Assembly: GCA_963791425.1 (NCBI GenBank)
Contig: CAWBSE010000004.1
Span: 372,001 to 436,000 of the forward strand
Direction: 5' to 3'
Source: DATBLE01 sp963791425
GTDB lineage: Bacteria > Actinomycetota > Thermoleophilia > Gaiellales > Gaiellaceae
DNA length: 64,000 nt
Shown here in pieces: positions 25,766-33,685 of this stretch (position 1 is its first letter; every line of letters starts with the position of its first letter). The notes below the pieces were generated by a model. It ran no database searches and was not told where the DNA came from. It saw nothing but the letters and a program-made list of their open reading frames with translations. Both the position numbers and the translations under genes were made by a program.

Positions 25766-26598
25766 TGCGCCACGGCCTCTGTGTCGCCAGTACCGGCACC
25801 TACTCCGATCCCCGGAACGTGGTCGCGCTCGCCGAGGAGGCCGAGGCGGCCGGCTGGGAGGCGCTCTTCTACTGGGACCATCTCGCGTTCGTCTGGGGCT
25901 CGCCGTCTGCCGACCCCTGGGTGACGCTGGCGGCAGTGGCCGCACGAACCTCGTCGATCCTCGTCGGGACGAACGTGACGCCGCTCCCGCGCCGCCGCGT
26001 CCATGTCCTGGCGCACCAGGTCGCGACGCTCGACGTGCTCAGCGGCGGCCGGACGGTCTTCGGCGCTGCGATCGGCGGCATCCCAGCGGAGTTCACCGCG
26101 TTCGGCGAGTCGGAGGACGCCCGCGTGCGCGCGGCGATGCTCGACGAGGGGCTCGACGTCCTGCGTGGACTCTGGGCCGGCGAGCGCGTCGACCATCACG
26201 GGCTGCACTACACCGTCGACGGGATCACCCTGGCCCCGCGTCCGCTGCAGGAGCGGCTGCCGATCTGGATCGGCGGGAACAGCGCGCCGGCGGTCAGGCG
26301 GGCGGCGCGCTACGACGGCTGGTCGGCCGACACGACCGGCATGGAGGGCATGACGCGGTCGGCCGATGACGTCGCCGAGTCGGTCGAGACGATCCGGAGC
26401 CTGCGCGGCGGCCTCGACGGCTTCGACGTCGCGGTGATGGGCCATGTCGAGGTGGGCGATACGGATACGCCCGCCGCATACGCCCGGGCGGGGGCGACCT
26501 GGTGGCTCGAGAACGTCCACGACGGCCGAGGCGACCTCGACGCGATGCGCGCGCGGGTCAGGAGCGGCCCACCGGACCCGTTCCGGGCGATTTCGTGA
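25765..26598 (+). CDS. LLM-class (luciferase-like, probably F420-dependent) oxidoreductase
   Basis: This 277-residue TIM-barrel protein of the luciferase-like monooxygenase family shows LAEEAEAAGWEALFYWDHL, TLAAVAARTSSILVGTNVTPLPRRRV, the cofactor strand LPIWIGGNS and GWSADTTG. Actinobacterial members mostly use F420 and a small organic substrate. The GTG start uses the last base of the preceding stop (TAGTG). Confidence 0.85.
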   Translation: MRHGLCVASTGTYSDPRNVVALAEEAEAAGWEALFYWDHLAFVWGSPSADPWVTLAAVAARTSSILVGTNVTPLPRRRVHVLAHQVATLDVLSGGRTVFGAAIGGIPAEFTAFGESEDARVRAAMLDEGLDVLRGLWAGERVDHHGLHYTVDGITLAPRPLQERLPIWIGGNSAPAVRRAARYDGWSADTTGMEGMTRSADDVAESVETIRSLRGGLDGFDVAVMGHVEVGDTDTPAAYARAGATWWLENVHDGRGDLDAMRARVRSGPPDPFRAIS

Positions 26599-26689
26599 CA
26601 GATCCGACAACAAAACGGCTCAGCACTTACACTCGCCGCGGCAGGAGGTTCGAACCGAGAGTCGTCGGTCGACAGGAGGAGGCGTAACG

Positions 26690-28075
26690 ATGTCGCAGAC
26701 CGTTGCCGATGCCGCCCGCCAGGAGCTGGGCGGAACCTTCCAGGGTGAGCTGATCGGGCCCGATTCCCCGGGCTACGACGAGGCTCGCACGCTCTTCAAC
26801 GCCATGATCGACAAGAAGCCGGCGTTGATCGCCCGTTGTACGTCGGGCGACGACGTCGCGAAGGCGATCGCCTTTGCCCGCAGCCACGACATGCCGCTCG
26901 CCGTGCGCGGCGGCGGCCACAACGGCGGCGGACTGGGCAGCGTCGACGACGGCGTCGTCGCGGACCTCTCACCGCTCAACTCCGTCGCGGTCGACGCCGG
27001 CACGAGCACGGTTCGCGTCGGCGGCGGCGCCACGTGGGGCGAGGTCGATGCGGCCACGAACCCGCACGGGCTCGCCGTACCGTGCGGGGTGATCTCGACC
27101 ACCGGCGTCGGCGGGCTCACGCTCGGCGGCGGAATCGGCCATCTGACCCGCGGCTGCGGCCTGACGATCGACAACCTGCTCTCCGCGCAGGTCGTGCTCG
27201 CCGGCGGCGAGCAGGTCACCGCCGACGCAGATCAGAACGCGGAGCTCTTCTGGGCGATCCGTGGGGGCGGCGGCAACTTCGGCGTCGTCACGGAGTTCAC
27301 GTTTCGCGCGCACCCCGTCTCCGACGTCGTCGGCGGCCCGACCTTCTGGCCGATCGAACAGACGGAGGAGGTGCTCTCTGCCTACCGGGAGTTCCTGCCG
27401 ACGCTCCCGAACAACGCCTCCGGCTTCTTCTGCTTCCACACCGTGCCGCCCGGGCCGCCGTTCCCGGAGGAGATCCACCTGCGCAAGGTGTGCGGGATCG
27501 TCTGGTGCATCGTCGCCTCGGACGACGAGGCGGAGAAGCTGATGGCGCCCATGCTCGCCGTCGGTACGCCCCTCATGCACGGAGCCGGCCGGGCGCCGCT
27601 GCCCGGCCTGAACAGCGCATTCGACGGCCTCTACTCGCCCGGCGACCAGTGGTACTGGCGCGCCGACTTCGTCGACGAGATCCCGGGCGAAGCGATTGCC
27701 CGCAACGAGGAGTGGAACGCGAAGATGCCGACCTGGAAGTCGGGATCGCACCTCTACCCGATCGACGGGGTCGCCCACGACGTCGCCGCGGACGCGACCC
27801 CGTGGGCGTACCGCGACACGCGGTTCGCGCAGGTGATCATCGGCGTCGATCCCGACCCCGCCGGCGCGGGTGCCCTCCGCGACTGGACTGTCGGCTACTG
27901 GGAGGCGATCCACCCGTACTCGGCGGGCGGGGCCTACGTCAACTTCATGATGGACGAGGGCCAGGACCGGGTGAAGGCGACCTACGGCGCCAACTACGAC
28001 CGGCTGGCGAAGGCGAAGAAGGAGTACGACCCGGAGAACGTCTTCCGGGTCAACCAGAACATCGTTCCCGCCTAA
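26690..28075 (+). CDS. FAD-linked oxidase of the berberine-bridge/6-hydroxynicotine oxidase type
   Basis: This 461-residue flavoprotein has a PCMH FAD domain with the covalent-flavin His in RGGGHNGGG and the diphosphate loop GVGGLTLGGGIGHL. The position that carries a second flavin link (Cys) in bicovalent enzymes is not Cys here. The C-terminal BBE segment is NYDRLAKAKKEYDPENVFRVNQNI. There is no signal peptide, so it is cytoplasmic. A strong AGGAGGAGG ribosome-binding site precedes the ATG. A possible TACACT -10 sits at 26628. Substrate unknown. Confidence 0.88.
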   Translation: MSQTVADAARQELGGTFQGELIGPDSPGYDEARTLFNAMIDKKPALIARCTSGDDVAKAIAFARSHDMPLAVRGGGHNGGGLGSVDDGVVADLSPLNSVAVDAGTSTVRVGGGATWGEVDAATNPHGLAVPCGVISTTGVGGLTLGGGIGHLTRGCGLTIDNLLSAQVVLAGGEQVTADADQNAELFWAIRGGGGNFGVVTEFTFRAHPVSDVVGGPTFWPIEQTEEVLSAYREFLPTLPNNASGFFCFHTVPPGPPFPEEIHLRKVCGIVWCIVASDDEAEKLMAPMLAVGTPLMHGAGRAPLPGLNSAFDGLYSPGDQWYWRADFVDEIPGEAIARNEEWNAKMPTWKSGSHLYPIDGVAHDVAADATPWAYRDTRFAQVIIGVDPDPAGAGALRDWTVGYWEAIHPYSAGGAYVNFMMDEGQDRVKATYGANYDRLAKAKKEYDPENVFRVNQNIVPA

Positions 28076-28572
28076 CTGTCGGCGATCGGTCGTCCGACCA
28101 CCAGTGCGTCCCGGAGTGCAGGCTCCAGTTCCTGGTAGCCCGCATCCGGCTGGACGCCGAGCCCGTCGAGCGTCTTCGAGAAGAAGCAGCGTGCGGCCGC
28201 CGCGAGTATCACGTCCATGATCTCGGTTTCGGTGAGGCCGAGGTCACGGAGCGGCCGGAGGTCGGCGTCGCCGATCGAGGAGGCGTCGTCGACGACGCGC
28301 TCGGCCAGGTCCATGACCGCCACGTCGATCTCGTCCAGCCCGGCGGTCCGCCGGTCGGTCGCGATCTCGACGACCGGCTCGCCGAAGGTCTGCTGCAGCA
28401 CCGTCCCGTGGGCGAGCGAGCAGTAGCTCGACCGCAGCCGCCGCGCGGCCGCGAGCGTCGCGAGCTCGTAGCGGCGCAGGTCCATCCCGGCCTTGATCGA
28501 CGTGTTCAACTGCACCCACGCCGCGTAGACGTCGGGCCGCTCGGCAAATGCACGCTCGTAGTTGGTCGGCAT
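28072..28572 (-). CDS. AhpD/carboxymuconolactone decarboxylase-like protein
   Basis: This 166-residue all-helical protein of the CMD family has the C-x3-H part of the AhpD proton-relay motif (SSYCSLAHGTVL). The resolving Cys of the usual C-x2-C pair is missing, as in several peroxidase-related CMD proteins. The role may be thiol-peroxide chemistry or decarboxylation. It is convergent with the FAD oxidase gene; the stops overlap by 3 bp. Confidence 0.82.
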   Translation of the reverse strand: MPTNYERAFAERPDVYAAWVQLNTSIKAGMDLRRYELATLAAARRLRSSYCSLAHGTVLQQTFGEPVVEIATDRRTAGLDEIDVAVMDLAERVVDDASSIGDADLRPLRDLGLTETEIMDVILAAAARCFFSKTLDGLGVQPDAGYQELEPALRDALVVGRPIADS

Positions 28573-28591
28573 GGTGGGATTCTGCTCCACC

Positions 28592-29008
28592 TCAGGCGAG
28601 CTTGCCGAGCACCCAGCCGAACAGCGCGTGCCGCCAGCACGCCTGCGCAAACGCAGGGCCGTTCTTCGCCAGCGGCGGCAGGCCCGGCTCGCCGCGCGCC
28701 GGGTGGTACCGGTCGGCGAGCGCCGTCAGCGGCCACAGCGCCGCGTTCTCGGCGAGCGCCATGCCGATCGCCAGGTTCGCCGGCCTCACGGGAACGCGGC
28801 GCCGGGCGATGTCGAACGCCACCCCGAATGCCGCGCCGTTGAGCGCATGGATCGCCAGCCCCACCGGCAGCCAGTGTCGCCGCGACACGGCCTTGCCGAG
28901 CAGCGCGACGTCGGAGTAGTCGCAACCGAACACGCGCGCGTCGAGCCGCTCGGTCGCCGCCCAGACCAGCGCCGCCGTCGCACCCGCCGCTGCCGCCCGC
29001 CTCTTCAT
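28592..29008 (-). CDS. Small multi-pass membrane protein of unknown function
   Basis: This 138-residue protein has about three to four hydrophobic helices (AAAGATAALVWAATERL, WLPVGLAIHALNGAAFGVAF, LAIGMALAENAALWPLTALAD, CWRHALFGWVLGKLA). I recognise no family. It is divergent from the Fpg/Nei glycosylase gene, with 21 bp between starts, and lies upstream of the AhpD-like gene in the same direction. Confidence 0.7.
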   Translation of the reverse strand: MKRRAAAAGATAALVWAATERLDARVFGCDYSDVALLGKAVSRRHWLPVGLAIHALNGAAFGVAFDIARRRVPVRPANLAIGMALAENAALWPLTALADRYHPARGEPGLPPLAKNGPAFAQACWRHALFGWVLGKLA

Positions 29009-29029
29009 GCTCCCTATTCTGAGGATCCG

Positions 29030-29764
29030 ATGCCCGAAGGCGACGCACTCCACCGCGCGGCCCGTCGGCTGCAGCCGCTGGTCGGCGAGATCGTCGAGGT
29101 GGAGACGCCGAACCCGCGCGCGCAGGTCGGGCGACTCGCGGAACGGCTCGACGGGCGGAAGCTTCTCTCGATCGAGGCCGTCGGCAAGAACCTGCTGCTG
29201 ACTTTCGAGGGCGGGTACGTGCTGCACAGCCATCTGCGGATGAACGGCCGTTGGACGCTGGTCGCGCGTGGCTCGACGCGCCGTGGTCTCCCGTGGCTCG
29301 TGCTTCGCGGGGCGCGCTACGAGGGCGTCCAGTGGAACGGGCCGGTGCTCGAGCTCCATGCCCGCTCGATCCGCCGCCTCGGCCCGGACATTCTCGCCGC
29401 CGAGCCCGATCTCCCCCGGATGCTCGCCAACCTTCGAGCGGGCGACCAGGGCCGCGCCGTCGGCGACGCGATCCTCGACCAGCGGCTCGTCGCCGGGATC
29501 GGCAACAAGTGGAAGGCGGAGGCGCTCTGGGCGGCGGAGCTGTCGCCCTGGCGGCCCCTCGCCCAGACGTCAGAAGCCGAGCTCCTCGCGGCGCTGGAGG
29601 CGGCCGCGCGCCAGATGCGGGGCTCCCTCGACGGCCGCCGTCACGCGAACCGCGTCTACCGCCTGGTCGGCCGCCCGTGCCCGCGCTGTGGCGAGAAGAT
29701 CCGCTCCCGCGGTCAGGGCGACGCCAACCGGACGGCGTACTGGTGTCCGGGCTGCCAGAAGTGA
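29030..29764 (+). CDS. nei: Fpg/Nei-family DNA glycosylase-lyase
   Basis: This 244-residue enzyme has the N-terminal catalytic MPEGD, where Pro acts as nucleophile after Met removal, an H2TH region (DQRLVAGIGNKWKAEALWAAELSPWRP) and a C-terminal zinc finger CPRCG...CPGCQ. It excises oxidised bases and nicks the abasic site. PEGD and the lack of the Fpg lesion loop fit the Nei2-type subgroup of actinobacteria. A TATTCT box lies 9 nt before the ATG. Confidence 0.9.
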   Translation: MPEGDALHRAARRLQPLVGEIVEVETPNPRAQVGRLAERLDGRKLLSIEAVGKNLLLTFEGGYVLHSHLRMNGRWTLVARGSTRRGLPWLVLRGARYEGVQWNGPVLELHARSIRRLGPDILAAEPDLPRMLANLRAGDQGRAVGDAILDQRLVAGIGNKWKAEALWAAELSPWRPLAQTSEAELLAALEAAARQMRGSLDGRRHANRVYRLVGRPCPRCGEKIRSRGQGDANRTAYWCPGCQK

Positions 29765-29844
29765 GCACCCCGCCTGTCCGGTCCCGCCGTGTCACAGCTT
29801 CGTGACGTTTCCAATCCTGTCCCTGAGACCAGGGGGTGTGACAA

Positions 29845-29913
29845 ATGAGTGACGATTCGTCCACAGGCGTTCTCCCGCCCGTCTGGCGCGGCGACTTCCG
29901 ATGGTCCCGCTAG
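29845..29913 (+). CDS. Possible 22-residue small ORF
   Basis: The ATG at 29845 has a G-rich stretch (AGGGGGTG) about 6 nt upstream and encodes MSDDSSTGVLPPVWRGDFRW plus two residues before TAG. It lies in the 158-bp gap between nei and the 418-residue unknown gene, ending 9 nt before the latter. It could be a leader peptide or chance. Confidence 0.2.
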   Translation: MSDDSSTGVLPPVWRGDFRWSR

Positions 29914-29922
29914 AACGACAAG

Positions 29923-31179
29923 GTGCAGGTACGGTCGCCTCAGCTCTATGACGCAGTGCGGTCGTTCTGCCTGGCCGCCTTCGCCGCACTCGGCCCCGAG
30001 GTCGAGGAGCGCGGTGAGATCCCGTTCGTGGTCGAGGAGCACGGCGGCCTGTACGAGTACCGGCCGCTCCTGCGCGACCATGTCGAGGCGCGCTCCTACG
30101 TTCTCTCGCAGCTCGAGGACGCCCGCTTCGCGCTCGACGAGCTGACCCGCGAGCCGGCCGCCGCGATCTTTGCGCGCGGCCACTCGGGCGAGGACGCGAC
30201 CGCCGACCGCGCGCTCTACCGCACGATCCTGCTGCCGACGCTCGCCCGCACCGCCGAGGCCTGCGGCGGCTTCGACTGGGAGGACGGCGCGTTCAACCGC
30301 GTCTACGGCGAGCTGGAGCAGTCGCTGTTCGGCACTACGCGCTTGTACCGGGCTGCCGCGCCGCTGGTCGGCCTCTCGATCGGCATCACGATCGAGCTCG
30401 CCCGGGGGATCCAGGTTCGCGCGACGACGCTCACCGAGCTCACCGCGCGGTGGCCGGAGGCGGAGAACCTGCTCCCGCCCGGCTTCGGCAGCGAGCCCGA
30501 GCGCTCGTGCGCGCTCGCCCTCTCGCGCGAGCTGCCGGCCGGGGAGACCACGCCGCCCGACGCGCCCGCCGAGCTCGCCGACGCCGTCACCGCGCTTCGG
30601 CTGGCCACCGGCGCTCCGGTTGCGGCCGGGCCTGTCGTGTTCGAGCAGCTCGACCGCCACCCGTTCGAGGCGCGGCCGATGATCGGGATCGCCGCGACCG
30701 AGCCGGGCGGCGAGCCGACCCGGCTCGACCCGTGGCGCGGCAAGCTCGCCGCCGATCTGCTCGCCAAGCTCGGCGAGTCCGAGGACGACACCGCCCTCGA
30801 CGACGCGCTCGAACGCTGGGAGCTCGCGCTGTTCGAATCGGAGCCGCTGCGGTCGGAGCGCCTCCGCGAATCGCTCGCCGCGCTGCTCGGCGGCTCGGAC
30901 GGTCTCTGGGCCGCCGCGATGCGAGCCTCGCTGCTCGTCGGCGAGACCAGCCACGATCGAGCGCGCCTGATCGAGGGCCTGCGCATGCTCGCGCGCGGGG
31001 AGGACGGCGACGCCGAGACGGGCGACACGGTCCGGCGCGCGATCGTCGAGGCCGTGCTGTGCGACGACCGTGAACATTTGCTCGCCGGCCTCGACGATGC
31101 GCTCCTCGGCCTGCGGGCGCGTCCGGCCGGCTATTTCGGCACGCGCGCAATTCGCGACAGTTCAGGCACAGCGGCGTGA
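29923..31179 (+). CDS. Conserved-looking hypothetical protein upstream of parA-ftsZ
   Basis: This 418-residue, Glu/Ala/Leu-rich soluble protein starts at a GTG (MQVRSPQLYDAVRSFCLAAFAALGPEVEERG). I recognise no domain. The N-terminal half contains an alpha/beta-like segment (EIPFVVEEHGGLYEYRPLLRDHV) and the C-terminal part is helical with short repeats. It has no signal or membrane segment. Codon use is typical of the window. It is followed after 24 bp by a small helical protein gene, then parA and ftsZ, all in one direction, so a link to chromosome or division positioning is possible but unproven. Confidence 0.7.
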   Translation: MQVRSPQLYDAVRSFCLAAFAALGPEVEERGEIPFVVEEHGGLYEYRPLLRDHVEARSYVLSQLEDARFALDELTREPAAAIFARGHSGEDATADRALYRTILLPTLARTAEACGGFDWEDGAFNRVYGELEQSLFGTTRLYRAAAPLVGLSIGITIELARGIQVRATTLTELTARWPEAENLLPPGFGSEPERSCALALSRELPAGETTPPDAPAELADAVTALRLATGAPVAAGPVVFEQLDRHPFEARPMIGIAATEPGGEPTRLDPWRGKLAADLLAKLGESEDDTALDDALERWELALFESEPLRSERLRESLAALLGGSDGLWAAAMRASLLVGETSHDRARLIEGLRMLARGEDGDAETGDTVRRAIVEAVLCDDREHLLAGLDDALLGLRARPAGYFGTRAIRDSSGTAA

Positions 31180-31203
31180 TGTTTCGCCCGGCACGATGGC
31201 CGG

Positions 31204-31422
31204 ATGGAGGAGGCGCGGCGCGTGCTGGCCCGGTTGGAGCGGATCGAGACGCTCGACCGCGAGCGCGCGCTGCCGGGTGCGTTGCTCGACGAGGTGCGGG
31301 CACTGCTGGCGGAGGCGGAGGCATGGGCTCGCGCCGAGCGGACCGTGCCCGACGCGACGCTCGACGCGGTGGCGCAATGCAGGGAAAAACTCGGGAATTC
31401 AAAGAGGACTCTGCTAGCCTGA
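31204..31422 (+). CDS. Small helical protein upstream of parA
   Basis: This 72-residue charged protein (MEEARRVLARLERIETL...AEAEAWARAERT...REKLGNSKRTLLA) is predicted almost entirely helical and suited to a coiled coil. I recognise no family. It sits between the 418-residue unknown gene and parA. An adaptor for the ParA-like ATPase is a reasonable guess. Confidence 0.55.
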   Translation: MEEARRVLARLERIETLDRERALPGALLDEVRALLAEAEAWARAERTVPDATLDAVAQCREKLGNSKRTLLA

Positions 31423-31506
31423 AACGAACAACGGCCCGGCAACATGTCGGCCCTACAGCACATCGCGCGCCCGCAATCTCCGGCGCCCACCTCTAAAGGA
31501 GCAACC

Positions 31507-32277
31507 GTGGGAAGGGTCATCGCGCTCGCCAACCAGAAGGGCGGAGTGGCGAAGACGACCTCGAGCTTGAACCTTGCCGTCGCGTTCGCGGAGATGGGCA
31601 AGAAGGTGCTGGCGGTCGACCTCGACCCGCAGGGCAACCTGACGATGAGTCAGGGGCTGAACCCGGACACGATCGAGCGCTCGATGTACGACGTGCTCGT
31701 CCACAAGCTTCCGATCGAGCAGATCGTCCACGAGGGCGAGATCGACCTCGCCGTCGCCTCGATCGACCTCGCCGGCGCCGAGCTCGCGCTGTCGGCCATG
31801 ATCGGCCGTGAGCGCGCCCTCGAGAAGGCGCTCGCGCCGGTGCTGCCGAACTACGACTTCGTCATCATCGACACGCCGCCGTCGCTCGGCCTGCTGACGA
31901 TCAACGCGCTCGTCGCCTCGAGCGGCGTGATCGTGCCGGTGCAGTGCGAGTACCTGTCGTTGCGCGGCCTCGTCCAGCTCGAGAACACCCTGAGCATGAT
32001 CCGCGAGAACCTCAACCCGAACGTCGGGATCGAGGGGATCCTGCCTACCATGTACGACAGCCGCACGCTGCACTCGCGTGAGGCGCTCGAGATCCTGGAG
32101 GAGAACTTCGGCAATCTCGTGTTCAAGACCCGTATCCGCAAGACGATCCGCTACGCCGAGGCGCCCGTGAAGGGGACGTCGGTGCTCAAGTACGAGCCCA
32201 CCGGCAGCGCAGCCCAGGCGTACCGCGACCTGGCGAAGGAGGTGCTCAATGGCTCGAAAGCGCGCAAGCATGCGTGA
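31507..32277 (+). CDS. parA: ParA/Soj-family partition ATPase
   Basis: This 256-residue P-loop ATPase has the deviant Walker A KGGVAKTT at residues 11-18 with the signature lysine at 11, DLDPQGNLTMSQGL, Walker B FVIIDTPPSLG, and VPVQCEYLSLRGLVQL. It should dimerise with ATP and bind DNA non-specifically. Start GTG 31507 is chosen because AAAGGAGC lies 6 nt upstream; an in-frame ATG at 31444 lacks this. The next gene is ftsZ, overlapping by 29 bp, and no parB follows, so it may be a MipZ- or PomZ-like division regulator. Confidence 0.88.
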   Translation: MGRVIALANQKGGVAKTTSSLNLAVAFAEMGKKVLAVDLDPQGNLTMSQGLNPDTIERSMYDVLVHKLPIEQIVHEGEIDLAVASIDLAGAELALSAMIGRERALEKALAPVLPNYDFVIIDTPPSLGLLTINALVASSGVIVPVQCEYLSLRGLVQLENTLSMIRENLNPNVGIEGILPTMYDSRTLHSREALEILEENFGNLVFKTRIRKTIRYAEAPVKGTSVLKYEPTGSAAQAYRDLAKEVLNGSKARKHA

Positions 32278-33667
32278 AGGTCCGCTCGCGGAGCTGTTCC
32301 GCGCCACCGAGGCCGCCCAGCGCCAGACGCCCGAGGGCCAGCAGCCCGCCGAGGCAACGCCCGAGCCCGAGCCCCAGCAGCCCGAGCCCGAGCTGCCGCC
32401 CGCGGCCGTCGCGCCCGCGCCGCCGCCGGTGGCCGAGGAGCCGCCCGTCGTCGCCGAGCCGGAACCGGAGCCCGAGGCCCCGGCCTGGGAGCCCGCGCCC
32501 GCGCCTGTCCAGGCCGCGCCGCCTCCGCCGCCTCCAGCCCCCGTGCAGGAGCCGGTCGTGATCGACCAGCCGCCCGCCTCCCGCTGGGCCGAGCCCCTGC
32601 CCGAGCAGCCGCCGCGCCTGTGGCGCGCGCCCCGCGCCGACTCGTCCGCCTATCTCGCGGTGATCCGCGTCGTCGGCGTCGGCGGTGCCGGACTGAACGC
32701 GCTGGACCGGATGATCGACGCCGGGCTCACGGGCGTCGAGTTCGTCGCGGTCAACACCGACATCCAGCAGCTGCAGATGAACGACGCGCCGCTGAAGATC
32801 CACATCGGCCGCGAACTGACCGAGGGACTCGGCTCCGGCGCCGACCCCGACATCGGCCGCGCCGCGGCCGAGGAGGCGTACGACCAGATCAAGCGCGCGC
32901 TCAGAGGCTCCGACATGGTGTTCGTCGCCGCCGGAGAAGGCGGCGGCACGGGATCCGGCGCCGCCCCGGTCGTCGCGAAGATCGCACGCGAGCTCGGCGC
33001 ACTGGCAGTCGGGATCGTCACCACGCCCTTCCGCTTCGAGGGCACGCGCCGCAAGGCGGCCGCCGAGGCCGGGGTGGACGCGCTCCGTGACGCCTGCGAC
33101 ACCGTGATCGTCATCCCGAACGACCGCCTGCTCGAGGTGCTCGAGAAGAACACCGCGATGCTCGACGCGTTCCGGATCGCCGACGACGTCCTCCGCCAGG
33201 GTGTCCAGGGCATCACCGACCTGATCACGATGCCCGGCCTGATCAACCTCGACTTCGCCGACGTCCGCACCGTGATGTCGGACGGCGGGAACGCGCTGAT
33301 GGGGATCGGCTTCGCAACCGGCGAGAACCGGGCCCGTGAGGCCGCCGAGCGCGCCCTGAAGTCGCCGCTGATCGACACGGAGCTCGCCGGTGCACGCGGC
33401 ATCCTGCTCTCGATCGCCGGCGGCGAAGACCTCTCGCTGTTCGAGGTGAACGAGGCGGCCGAGGTCGTCCGCCAGGGCGCCGTCGACGACACGAACCTGA
33501 TCTTCGGCGCGACGATCGACGAGCGGCTCGACGGCCAGATCTGGGTGACGGTGGTCGCCACCGGGCTCGGCGGGGAACGGCGCTCACGCCGGCCCTTCGT
33601 CGTCCACCCGCGCGACACCTCGAGCGACGACACGCTCGAGCCGCCGAGCTTCTTGCGCGACGCCTAG
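32249..33667 (+). CDS. ftsZ: FtsZ with a 133-residue N-terminal extension
   Basis: This 472-residue protein has a tubulin/FtsZ core from about residue 134 (LAVIRVVGVGGAGLNALDRM), the GTP signature GGGTGSG, the T7-loop region (NLDFADVRTVM) and the C-terminal peptide ending PPSFLRDA, which binds membrane anchors. Residues 1-27 (MARKRASMREGPLAELFRAT) form a basic, amphipathic motif. Residues 28-125 are a Pro/Glu/Ala linker. Normal FtsZ begins only a few residues before the core. The gene overlaps parA by 29 bp. Whether a canonical dcw-cluster ftsZ exists elsewhere cannot be seen. Confidence 0.93.
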   Translation: MARKRASMREGPLAELFRATEAAQRQTPEGQQPAEATPEPEPQQPEPELPPAAVAPAPPPVAEEPPVVAEPEPEPEAPAWEPAPAPVQAAPPPPPPAPVQEPVVIDQPPASRWAEPLPEQPPRLWRAPRADSSAYLAVIRVVGVGGAGLNALDRMIDAGLTGVEFVAVNTDIQQLQMNDAPLKIHIGRELTEGLGSGADPDIGRAAAEEAYDQIKRALRGSDMVFVAAGEGGGTGSGAAPVVAKIARELGALAVGIVTTPFRFEGTRRKAAAEAGVDALRDACDTVIVIPNDRLLEVLEKNTAMLDAFRIADDVLRQGVQGITDLITMPGLINLDFADVRTVMSDGGNALMGIGFATGENRAREAAERALKSPLIDTELAGARGILLSIAGGEDLSLFEVNEAAEVVRQGAVDDTNLIFGATIDERLDGQIWVTVVATGLGGERRSRRPFVVHPRDTSSDDTLEPPSFLRDA

Positions 33668-33685
33668 CACTAGTGTTGTGCCCCG

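Noticed and set aside
31444..31506. Upstream ATG start for parA
   Set aside because: The GTG at 31507 has AAAGGAGC at the right distance and begins at the conserved ParA N-terminus; the upstream stretch (SALQHIARPQSPAP) looks untranslated.
32340..32620. Treating the Pro/Glu-rich stretch as non-coding or a separate gene
   Set aside because: It is one continuous frame from the ATG overlapping parA into the FtsZ core, with no internal start carrying a ribosome-binding site.
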